Of a stretch of DNA of 23,576 bases, positions 1-7,968 are shown piece after piece. The stretch comes from Triparma columacea (lineage: Eukaryota; Sar; Bolidophyceae; Parmales; Triparmaceae), in contig BRYA01000146.1 in the NCBI GenBank assembly GCA_030267965.1, positions 1-23,576 on the forward strand, given 5' to 3'. Numbering within the stretch: the first letter of the stretch is position 1; each line of letters starts with the position of its first letter. The translations under genes and the position numbers were made by a program. Below the pieces are notes generated by a model. It searched no databases. It had not been told where the DNA came from and saw only the letters and a list, made by a program, of their open reading frames with translations.

Positions 1-2410
1 CTTCGTCATTGCCTTCCTCAATTTTACCAATAAAGTCGCTCACCATTTCTTCCTTCCTCTTGCTGAGCTTCTCCCCCTCCACGAAAATTATGAGAGCCTT
101 CCCGACTTTCTTCCCGTCGATTTTGGACGATGCTTTGTCAGTATTGATGTTCTCTTCGACTAATTCAGCATTTTCATTGGTGCTCCTCTCGACACCTCCT
201 CCCCAAGCAATTACTCCACCATCAGCTCTTCCAACACTTGCTCTCCTAATACTTGCTCTCAAAGCACCTGCTAGACCACCCTCAGAATCAGCATCAACAC
301 TTGCCCTCCTAACACTCTCTTTTCTTCTAGCATCTCCATCTGCTGGAATAAAATCTACAGGCACTGTAGCTTTTCTCATATCATTAAACCACTCTGGCTG
401 CTCCTCTTCCCATTTAGCCCAGTTTGACTCAATCCACTTCTTAATTTCTCCTTCAATTGAGACCCAATGATGCCTTGAGCTTCCAAAGACTAAAATCTTA
501 ATATCATCACTTTCTCCTTCAAGAAAATATGCCATTGACATATCCTTTGACCTCTGTGTACTCCAGAAGGTGTGCAAGTACTTCCTCTCTATGTTAAAAA
601 AGAAAACACCAAGGCATAGGGTAGTTATTGGTATGATATACTTCACTATAAATGATGCAATACCAATTGGGTTGTCATCTACATAAGGAGAAAATAGATA
701 TATATATATTGACACTGGTAGACTTCCCATTGTCAACAAAAGACCAAACAACCAATAGGCTCCCCCAACTTCATTAGGATGTCTAAACTGCACAATTGAT
801 GTGAAGTCTGTAATGATCTTTATAATCACTCTGTTAAATATACTATTCCCAATCTCTAAGTTACCCCCCAATGGCAGCCAGTACCAGAAGTCACCTCTCA
901 ATATCTTAACTAACATGTACAGCCCAAGGTCGGCTCCAATATAGAGAAAGGCCCAACTACCTCCAATTAACCCAAGAAGAACTATTGTCGTGCACCTTAT
1001 TATAAGCATTCCTGCTGACAACAGCAACATGGATACAAACACTACTGATCTCTTGCTTGCATTTGCAGGTATAAACCCATAGAAGGCTGGTGTTCGTTCT
1101 CTATTAGCAGGGTCTGTGTCAAAGTCATAACTAATTGTTGCTGAGGCAAAGCCTGTTGTAATTGCTGACACTGCAACTGAAAGCCATACTGTAGTTTTAA
1201 CAGCTTTGTCGCTGGTTGCTATAGCCATAAGTTGGATAATCACTCCAGGGATTGCTTCAGCAAACATCTCAATAGTTTTCATACATGTCATCTCAAGGAT
1301 TGGGTACATTGCAACACCAACCTCTTGCTTTGCTCCAGTTGCTACCCTGTAAGCATCAACTGCAGGCTTGTACCCAAGCAAGATTGGAATCCACTCCCTT
1401 AACACCCTCTTCATCCCCAACTTCCTGTTTTGTCCCCAAACAAAAAGCATTTGAAGCCCAATAGACATTACCAAACTTGCCAAAGATGCCTTAAAGTACC
1501 CATACTTCTTGCCACTCCCAAACATGTACGTCACATACACATCAGTCACCAAATCAGTCATGCTCAGCACTGCACCTGCCATAACCCGTGCTTTCAAGCC
1601 AAAGTTTGTCTTGAGGAATAACTCCTTAACAACAGCCTCGAGCATCGGTCTCAGCCAACCATGCTCTCTCATGACTTCTTGTACCTCAGAGTGCTTCTCT
1701 GCCCAGACTCTTATTGCTTCCTCAGCAGAGGTTGTTACTGACATGGTCTTTGTCAGCTCATTCCCGATCTTCCACCCCTTGGCTTCCTCCTCATTCTCAT
1801 TCAAGCCCTCCTTTGCAGCGTCCCTTTTCAGCTTGTTCCTCACCACAGCGCATAACATGGTTCCGACAAAATTGTTCTGCTCTATTAGCTCCCCCAGTGC
1901 TTGGTTGCTTGAAATGAAATCATTTACGACCTTTACTTTACTTTCCCCGTTACGGCCACGTTTCCTCTTCTTCACTGTTTGCATCAACTGCTCACCAATT
2001 CTTGTTCCAACCACTTCATTGGATTCCTCCTCCCTTGTGCTCATGTCACCGTCAAGCACACTTGTGTTGTCATTTTCGGGAATGACAAGCCCGGTCTCAA
2101 CGTCGGCATTTGTGTGTGTCTGGATGACTTCTCTCTCCCCTGTGGTTAAAGCATCTGCAAGGGGGTCCATAACATCAATGTGGCTGGGCGCACTGAAGGG
2201 GGCGCGACCAGGGCTGGAGGGGAGCTGCGGACCATCGTCAGTCGTTGCGACATCAACTACTCCGCCAACGTCTGCTCCAATATCACTCTCCACGATGGCC
2301 TTTTTTTCGTGCACAGCAGTGCCGTCTTCAGTGGCCTCAACCATGTCGTCCTTTTTTGCGCTCACGTCTCCTAGGGCTGTAACACCATCAATGTTTGAAT
2401 TTGTCGTCAT
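1..2410 (-). CDS. Polytopic membrane protein, C-terminus beyond window, family not recognised
   Basis: The minus strand is open without a stop from the ATG at 2410 to the left edge (803 codons), so the C-terminus lies outside the window. The first ~270 residues are hydrophilic and acidic with a basic KKRKRGR patch. Hydrophobic stretches at about residues 273-296, 306-326, 374-399, 405-430, 455-505 (probably two helices), 553-578 and 584-607 suggest seven to eight membrane spans. Around residues 646-690 there is a tryptophan-rich segment (WVSIEGEIKKWIESNWAKW, then EEEQPEWF, then ATVPVDFIP). I associate this with multicopy uncharacterised proteins of marine stramenopiles, from memory only. After it come two RRASV motifs plus related RxS repeats. 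Codon use in the membrane region is AT-rich (GCA, AGA, TTG), unlike the GC-rich codons of the other genes. A 165-bp tandem array lies just upstream. No catalytic motif was seen and no function is assigned. Confidence 0.85.
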   Translation of the reverse strand, partial: MTTNSNIDGVTALGDVSAKKDDMVEATEDGTAVHEKKAIVESDIGADVGGVVDVATTDDGPQLPSSPGRAPFSAPSHIDVMDPLADALTTGEREVIQTHTNADVETGLVIPENDNTSVLDGDMSTREEESNEVVGTRIGEQLMQTVKKRKRGRNGESKVKVVNDFISSNQALGELIEQNNFVGTMLCAVVRNKLKRDAAKEGLNENEEEAKGWKIGNELTKTMSVTTSAEEAIRVWAEKHSEVQEVMREHGWLRPMLEAVVKELFLKTNFGLKARVMAGAVLSMTDLVTDVYVTYMFGSGKKYGYFKASLASLVMSIGLQMLFVWGQNRKLGMKRVLREWIPILLGYKPAVDAYRVATGAKQEVGVAMYPILEMTCMKTIEMFAEAIPGVIIQLMAIATSDKAVKTTVWLSVAVSAITTGFASATISYDFDTDPANRERTPAFYGFIPANASKRSVVFVSMLLLSAGMLIIRCTTIVLLGLIGGSWAFLYIGADLGLYMLVKILRGDFWYWLPLGGNLEIGNSIFNRVIIKIITDFTSIVQFRHPNEVGGAYWLFGLLLTMGSLPVSIYIYLFSPYVDDNPIGIASFIVKYIIPITTLCLGVFFFNIERKYLHTFWSTQRSKDMSMAYFLEGESDDIKILVFGSSRHHWVSIEGEIKKWIESNWAKWEEEQPEWFNDMRKATVPVDFIPADGDARRKESVRRASVDADSEGGLAGALRASIRRASVGRADGGVIAWGGGVERSTNENAELVEENINTDKASSKIDGKKVGKALIIFVEGEKLSKRKEEMVSDFIGKIEEGNDE

Positions 2411-2440
2411 GTTGCTTTAGAACCTGAGGTATTTACCGTG

Positions 2441-3080
2441 CTCAAGCAGGAGGTGCTGGCACGCAGAAGCGTTACGGGTCAGTATCTACGGACGAAACTG
2501 TTGTCGGTGTGTTTTTACACGCTTGCGCGGGAGAAGCCTTGCCGCAGTGGTGATGGAGGGCGCTGGAACTGCTCTGAGGTGGAGAGTCACCGAAAAGGCC
2601 TTGCAGGTAGAGTGGTGATGCTCACACGCAGAAGCGTTACGGGTCGATATACACGTATGTATCGGTGGTGTCGGTATATATACGAGCTCAAGCAGGAGGA
2701 GCCTTGCCGCGGTGGTGATTCAGGTCGCCGAAACTGCTCTGAGGTGGAAAGTCACCAAGAAGGCCTTGCAAGCAAGCAAGTAATGCAGGTGCGTAGAAGC
2801 GTCACGGGTCGATATATAAGTACGTATCGGTGGTGTCGGTATATAAATGCGCTCAAGCAGGAGAAACGTTGCCGCAGTGGTGATTGAGGGTACTCAACGG
2901 GAGGAAGTCGCCGACAGGCCTTGCAGGAAAGGTATTGGTGCTGACGCGTGGAAGTGTTACAGGTCGGTCTACACGCACAAATCGGTTGACTAAATGTATT
3001 TATGCAATCGAGCAGGAATAGCCTTGCCACGAAGTTGATTAAGGTTGCTAGGACTCCTCTTAAGGTTCTTTTTGGAGGGT
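2441..3080. repeat. Tandem array, ~165-bp unit, about four copies
   Basis: The marker GCCTTGCCGC recurs at 2536, 2701, 2866 (variant) and 3021 (variant), giving periods of 165, 165 and 155 bp. The marker CGCAGAAGCGTTACGGGTC recurs at 2462, 2627, 2792 and 2947 with the same periods. Copies decay to the right and the leftmost is truncated. Units contain TATATA-like stretches (for example GGTATATAAATG near 2839). The array begins about 30 bp upstream of the start codon of the minus-strand membrane-protein gene, so it occupies its promoter/5' UTR position. Confidence 0.9.
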
Positions 3081-3861
3081 TTTCGGGAGTTAAAAATGCC
3101 TGCAAGTGCGCGAAATTATAATGGTGCGCGAAAGTAGGGCGGGGTTAGACGTCAGAATTAATTTGCGATTGCGCGACATTGAAACAAAAAGAAATGTGAA
3201 ATTTTCTCAAATCCCCCCAGCTCACAACGCCTTCGATTCTTGAGTTTGAAGGTTGTAAATTTAATCTCTTCTTGTGGATTCTTGACGCCGAAATAATTCA
3301 TTTCGACGGGTATTGACGGCGGACCGACGATGGTAAAATTTCAGCTCGTTTTGACCACCGACAAGAGATATAATAAAAACAAGCCTGGCAACCCCCACTC
3401 TCCTCTCCTTCTCCCTTCCCTCCGCCTTCTCCCCATCCCTCCCTCAGCCTCTCCCCCCCCCTGCCTCCCTTCCCGGGGCATATATATCCGTCAATCCTTA
3501 CCTTAACACAACCTCACCCCTCTCACTCCTTCAGTTGTGTCTTAAGACTCTCCTCCTCCGAAGCCTAGCCGAAAGGACAAGCTTGCTCTGAGCTTCTAGC
3601 TACCTTGACTGCAATCCAAACGTAAGGTGAAAGTGAGGGTTTGTGTATATATGTACAGGGCGTTACGATAAAGCGAAGGTCGCGCGACAGAACACACAGT
3701 GTTTTTTTGAGACCTTTTTGGGAGGCCCAAGTGAAGGAGGTCAAAGCATTGTGTCACTCCGTGCGTCGATAGATTCCATTGTTACCTAAATATTCTAGAT
3801 ACGTCCGATCGCGATAGTAAAAAAACTAAAGTAAAGTAATGTAAAGTAAAGTATTTTATCC
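3081..3861. other. Intergenic stretch with no supported gene
   Basis: No convincing coding region was found. It holds AT-rich DNA at 3130-3340, a long C/T-rich tract (about 3395-3475), a TATATATCC motif near 3480, another TATATAT near 3648, and a short GTAAA-type simple repeat at about 3827-3853 before the stop of the next minus-strand ORF. It probably contains the 3' UTR of the 3862-4209 ORF. Confidence 0.6.
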
Positions 3862-4209
3862 TCAGAAATTTCCTTTTCGTCGGATTGTGTAGCTCGCCTT
3901 GTGCGTTAAGCTTTTTGCCCAATCTTTCTCCTCCTTCCTCTCCACCTCCTTCCTCTCCACCTCCTTCCTCTCCGCCTTCTTCCTCTCCGCCACTCTCTCC
4001 CCCTTCTTGCCAACCTCCAAATTCATTCCTTCGCTCGCACTGAGTGCCAAGCTCATGACCTCGTCGAAGAGGGGAAGATCTTCATCTTCCTCGGTAATCA
4101 TGCTTGCGGTCCTCTGCCTCTCCATCAAGTACCCTTGCCTGACATGTGAGTGTCTCTGCTTCCTTTCCTTATTTTTCTCTTTGTTTTCGTTGGCAACCAT
4201 GGCATGCAT
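3862..4209 (-). CDS. Small charged ORF, possible last exon of the 4279-6239 gene
   Basis: A 115-codon ORF from the ATG at 4209 to TGA at 3862. The protein is Lys/Glu/Arg-rich, contains RQRTASM and an acidic TEEDEDLPLFDE stretch, and ends in a 15-bp tandem repeat coding ERKEV/ERKKA-type units. It can be read as its own small gene or as a 3' exon of the upstream gene. A GA|GTAGTG donor at 4283/4282 joined to a TCAG|GCAAGG acceptor at 4139/4138 would skip the TAG at 4279-4281 and continue in frame as ...GWM-E-QGYLMERQRTASM... The donor is weak, so this is an inference. Function unknown. Confidence 0.45.
   Translation of the reverse strand: MHAMVANENKEKNKERKQRHSHVRQGYLMERQRTASMITEEDEDLPLFDEVMSLALSASEGMNLEVGKKGERVAERKKAERKEVERKEVERKEEKDWAKSLTHKASYTIRRKGNF
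3931..3990. repeat. 15-bp coding microrepeat, four units
   Basis: CTCCTTCCTCTCCAC occurs at 3931 and 3946, with variants at 3961 and 3976, each 15 bp. On the minus strand each unit encodes a charged pentapeptide (VERKE/AERKK register). It lies inside the 3862-4209 ORF and keeps its frame. Confidence 0.9.
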
Positions 4210-4278
4210 GTAATCGTTACCCTGAAGTGAGCGAAGACAAGAGGGAAGAAGCGACGACCGAATGAGTTCCTACTCTCA

Positions 4279-6239
4279 CTACTCCATCCAACCCAAGTGT
4301 CTAACAAAGTGGCACAGTTCTAGTGTATTCTTTCTCACCTCATATAGAACTTCCTCGAGGGGTGGAGATATGGCTCTCTCTTCTTGTCCGAACCTTTGTG
4401 ACATAGCGCTCTCAATAGTCTGCAAGAGCGGGCTCTCTCTTCCATGCCCAACCCGCACTAACTCTTGCTCTTCTTCCTCAAAGTCAAGTGTGTACAACAT
4501 GGAGTCATCTTCCTCCTTCTTTTCCTCCTCCACCCTCTTTTCATCCTCCTCCTTCTCGTCGCCTGCCTCCCCAAAATCGATGCACGCGATTCCAGGATGT
4601 AGCAGCAGTTGCCTGAGTAGCAAGGCTGCCTGAGCGCCCTTCTCTATCACGGCCTCCTCGATCATGTTGCCTTTCATAATTAGCTCCAACGAAAAGGGAA
4701 GGACCTGTGCATTGCAAGTGGGAGCCAGGGCCCCGGTCAGTTCTCTCATGAGGTGCATTGTGTCGTCAATTGTCCGTCCCAGCCCCTCCATATCGATGCG
4801 GATCCTGGTAATTTGAATCTTCGACTCCTTCGGCGCTTGCTTCTTCGAGGGCGCCGACCATGGCCTCTCGTGCTCCCCCCTCCTTCTTCTATTACTGCTG
4901 CTAGTGAAGGCAGCCACCTTCGCCTGCCTCGATTTTTCTTCCTTGGCCATGGTGGAGAGTAGAAGTGGAGAAACGTAAGCTCCAGGTTTGCCTCCATGCC
5001 AAGGCTCTCTCCACTGACTACAATTCTTCCTCGCCCCTGCCCTCCTTTCCCTCTCTCCCCTCTTCGCACTCGAGGCAGCCGCCGACTGAGGGCGAAGTAC
5101 TTTGCCCAGTCTTGCAGTGCCCTCTCCCCCCGCCCTTCCCATGTTTTTGCGGGAACCCACTCTCCAATGCGTTCGGTCGATTATTGTTGACGTGCCCTTT
5201 CCGTTCAACTCGATTGCAGCCTCGAGGAGATGAGCGACGAGGGGGGCGCTGCTTTTGGGGTGGTAGAAGACTGTGTTGTTGGAAAAGTTCAGCAGCGCCA
5301 TGCACAGTTCCATGAACGCACTCCTCCTCTCGATGTCCTTCGCCGTGCGAAGTAGCTCGGTGGTGGCGGCCCTTGTTGGCTTTGCTGCCTTCGCTGTTTC
5401 CTCCCCCTCCACCCGTGTTAGGGTTAATGAGGCAGACATTGGTCGAGCTTTTGGCTTCTGCCTCCCATCCTTCGAATCATTTTGCTTCCTCTGTCGTGCT
5501 GATGCAGACCTCGCCGAAGCTGGCCTTGGCTTGCGTTGTTGTGGTTCCTCCCTGGTGCTGCGGTGGGATGTGTGTTGCTTTAGTCGTTCGTCTTACTAGT
5601 CTGTTTTTTTTTTTTTCCATTCTCACCTATCTGTGAATTTCATTGCCCTCCGCAGTGTTTTCGGCAGAGCGTGCGTGCTAGCTTTCTTTCTCCACTCTAC
5701 TGGCAGGGTTGCCTTTCTGAGTTCGTTCTTGTCGGCTGAGGCCCACAAGTTCATCCAGTCGGGCAGGGGTGGTCTCTGCATGTGCTTCCTCTTTCTCTCT
5801 GCGTGGGGGGGGGGGGGGGGGTGAGTGAGTGGGGATCATGTGGCAACGATTACGTTGGTCCCTCTCACCTCCTAACTTCTTCTTTGTTGCCCAGTCCTTG
5901 ATTTCCATGTTTGTCGTGGTCTTCATCAATCTTTGCATGCAAGTTGATCGGGAAGGGTTAGTGCGGGTATATAAGGTATCGATGTGGATGTTAGAATTAG
6001 TCTTACCTGTCTTGGGCCGGAGCAATATGCTTCTCCCATCTGTATTCCAGCTCCTCTAGTATCCCCTCATACCTCATCTTTCTGCGGTGAGGGCTCCTTC
6101 TTTGTTGAGCCTTCTCCCTCGTGTCCAGGCTAGAGAATAATAATTCATTGCTCTCCTCAATGCTGATTGTGGGGATGTTCCTATCTAGCGTTGAAACAAA
6201 ATCGGCATCGTCCAACTTCAATGTTCCACTCTTCGGCAT
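4279..6239 (-). CDS. Three-exon gene, basic low-complexity protein of unknown function
   Basis: Exon 1 is 6239-6007 (MPKSGTLKLDDADF... to AQD), with a GACAG|GTAAGA donor. Exon 2 ends at 5627 with an ATAG|GTGAGA donor. Its start is 5794, 5788 or 5773; all three keep frame into KHMQRPPLPDWMNLWAS. The strongest-looking CGCAG acceptor (exon start 5798) runs into a stop. Exon 3 is 5557-4279 after a CCGCAG acceptor. Phases match at both junctions, giving about 552-559 residues. Visible parts are a Trp-containing N-terminal module (PDWMNLWA, VEWRKK), a helical stretch (RSAFMELCMALLNF), a long Arg/Lys/Ser/Gly-rich disordered region, a hydrophobic helical C-terminal region, and an acidic run (EEEKKEEDD). 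No family is recognised. It shares a 138-bp divergent promoter with the 6378 gene. Confidence 0.65.
5805..5821. repeat. G17 homopolymer inside an intron
   Basis: A run of 17 G on the plus strand. On the minus (sense) strand it is a pure C tract just before the 3' splice site of intron 1 of the 4279-6239 gene, so it acts as, or replaces, the polypyrimidine tract. Its length is likely to vary between individuals or assemblies. Confidence 0.85.
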
Positions 6240-6377
6240 GTTACCTAAGTGACCCTAACAACCGAGGAGGGAGGGGAGTTGGAAGTTTTCAATCGCTTCG
6301 ACTTTTCGACTGCTCCCTGGATTATTAATACCTGGTTTTGGACTAGCTATTGCACAGAAATAGCACGACAAGTGACC
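6240..6377. promoter_or_regulatory. Short divergent intergenic region (138 bp)
   Basis: Separates the ATG of the minus-strand gene (6239) from the ATG of the plus-strand gene (6378). No clear TATA box; an AT-rich ATTATTAATACC lies near 6320. Both 5' UTRs and promoters must fit here. The plus frame is open upstream of 6378 but has no ATG there, only a GTG at 6249, so 6378 is the start. Confidence 0.6.
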
Positions 6378-7861
6378 ATGTCACGTCCACCATACCATAT
6401 CCAGGCAGTCCGTCAGAACCCCGATTTACATGACGATGTGTCTGTTGCTTCCAATAATAGTTCCTTACCTTCTCACAAACCGATTCGAAAGAAGACATCA
6501 ACAGGGTCCCACAAGGCGCTGAGCCACCCTCATCATGGGTCGGTCGCTGGGTCTAACCGGTTGCACCGCACCGCCAGCGCTGACCTTGGAAGCAAAACGG
6601 CTGCTACGTTGGGGACTAAGACCTCAGCTGGGGACAAGGCAGAGAAGAAGGAGGAAAAGTCAACCTCAACCTGTGAGTTTGCGGAGGCGAGGTTCGCAGC
6701 GCGCCATAAATCGACCGTCACTCATCATTATTACGCCCTTGTTCCCCCCCCCTCTCAGCTCTCTCAAAGTCAATATCACTTCTGCAGAAGGAGGCAGATC
6801 AGCAGCTCGAGCTTGAGATGGAGGTGAGAGCGGGCGTTAGGACGTCGAAGTCTTGGTCGGCTTTGGTTGTTCGCCTCCAGCCTTTCCCCCCCTTACCCCT
6901 CTCCTTCTCTTCCCACCTTTTCTCCCTTCGCAGACTCAAATGACTCTTGAGCACTTTCTCGGCCAAATGATTTCCCTCAAGAATGCTTTTGCCATGCTGT
7001 CTGATGTCGTAATGCACGAGGTGGATGCGGCAAGATCTGAATCCCGCCGGCGCATCGACGCTAATGACACTCGCGTGATTGCTAACCAAGGGACCGTGGA
7101 CAAGGTCATCCATGAGTTTGGATCTTTGTCCGCCAGGGTGGGTAAAATTGAGGAGAAGCAGGAGAAGATTCTCGCGGAGCTTTCCGCCCTACGAATTCAG
7201 GGGGACCAAACTGCCAAGTGGCTTACAACAGTAGCTGAGCAGGTCTCGGTGGTTAAGGATCAAATAGCTGAAGTCAACAATAAGCAGGTTGCCTTCAATG
7301 CGGAGACTGTAAAGGAGTGCAGCGAGCTCAAACGGCATTGGGATACCCAGTCGCAAAGCATTGTTTCCAGGTAGGAGTGCAACGCACTATTACTTTTGCA
7401 GCTCCCTCATTCCTCCCTCCTCCTTCTTCTCCTCCTCCTCCCAACACTAACCCACTGCGCTCCCCCCGTTCTCCCCCCGTAGGATAAACGAGTGTAGTGG
7501 CGAGGTTTCAAAGCAGCGGAGCGAGCTTGCAGTGACCTCCGAACAGCGCATGGACGACCTTGAGCTTTTGGAGAAGGCCCTGTCGACGCTGCAGGCGCAG
7601 CAGGTTCGCCTCCGCGCCAGCGTGGACGAGTCGATCGGACCCCTCCAGACTGAGACCAAGTCTTTGCGCTCCAAGGTTGATCAGGTTGACGCTTCCCTGT
7701 CGGCGGTGAAAATGGACGTGGTGGAAACGAGGCACGAGATGGAGGGGATTGACAGGGATGCTAGGCATAGATTTGACAACGTGAGTAGGGTCATGAAGGT
7801 GTTCGCCGAGGCGCTGGGAACGAAGCCCCCTCCGTCCATCGAAACGGGGTTCAAGGACTGA
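6378..7861 (+). CDS. Four-exon coiled-coil protein, 391 aa, unknown function
   Basis: Exons 6378-6672, 6759-6823, 6934-7370 and 7483-7861 join in matching phase (1, 0, 2) with donors GTGAGT, GTGAGA and GTAGGA, and acceptors CTCAG, CGCAG and GTAG. The first ~98 residues are Ser/His/Lys-rich and probably disordered. From LLQKEADQQLELEME onward the protein is almost entirely amphipathic helix with heptad-like spacing (MISLKNAFAMLSDVV, VGKIEEKQEKILAELSAL, LELLEKALSTLQAQQ). It ends in KPPPSIETGFKD. There are no membrane segments, zinc or nucleotide motifs. A structural or adaptor role is likely but the partner is unknown. It converges with the kinase gene, the two stops being 107 bp apart. Confidence 0.8.
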
Positions 7862-7968
7862 GTGTGATGTGTTTTACCAAGAAAAAAAACGAATTTCGGG
7901 TTTCTGGTTTCGTTTGGGTTGTTTCTTATTGACTTATGAGATGAGTCAATAAGCCACTCTATACTACT

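Noticed and set aside
1509..2420. 303-codon plus-strand frame and the 9-470 plus-strand frame
   Set aside because: Antisense shadows of the continuous minus-strand membrane-protein ORF. Ser/Phe/Leu-rich translation is typical of the reverse of a coding strand.
2438..2887. 149-codon plus-strand ORF with repeated RRSVTGRY
   Set aside because: It is the 165-bp tandem array read in frame because its period is divisible by three; no homology, and later copies carry stops.
3330..3506. Short plus ORF beginning MVKFQLVLTTDKRYNKNKP
   Set aside because: About 58 codons, mostly from the C/T-rich tract. No splice continuation or recognisable domain found.
6249..6377. Upstream extension of the 6378 gene starting at a GTG
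   Set aside because: Non-ATG start not expected in a eukaryotic nuclear gene; the ATG at 6378 fits, leaving this as 5' UTR/promoter.
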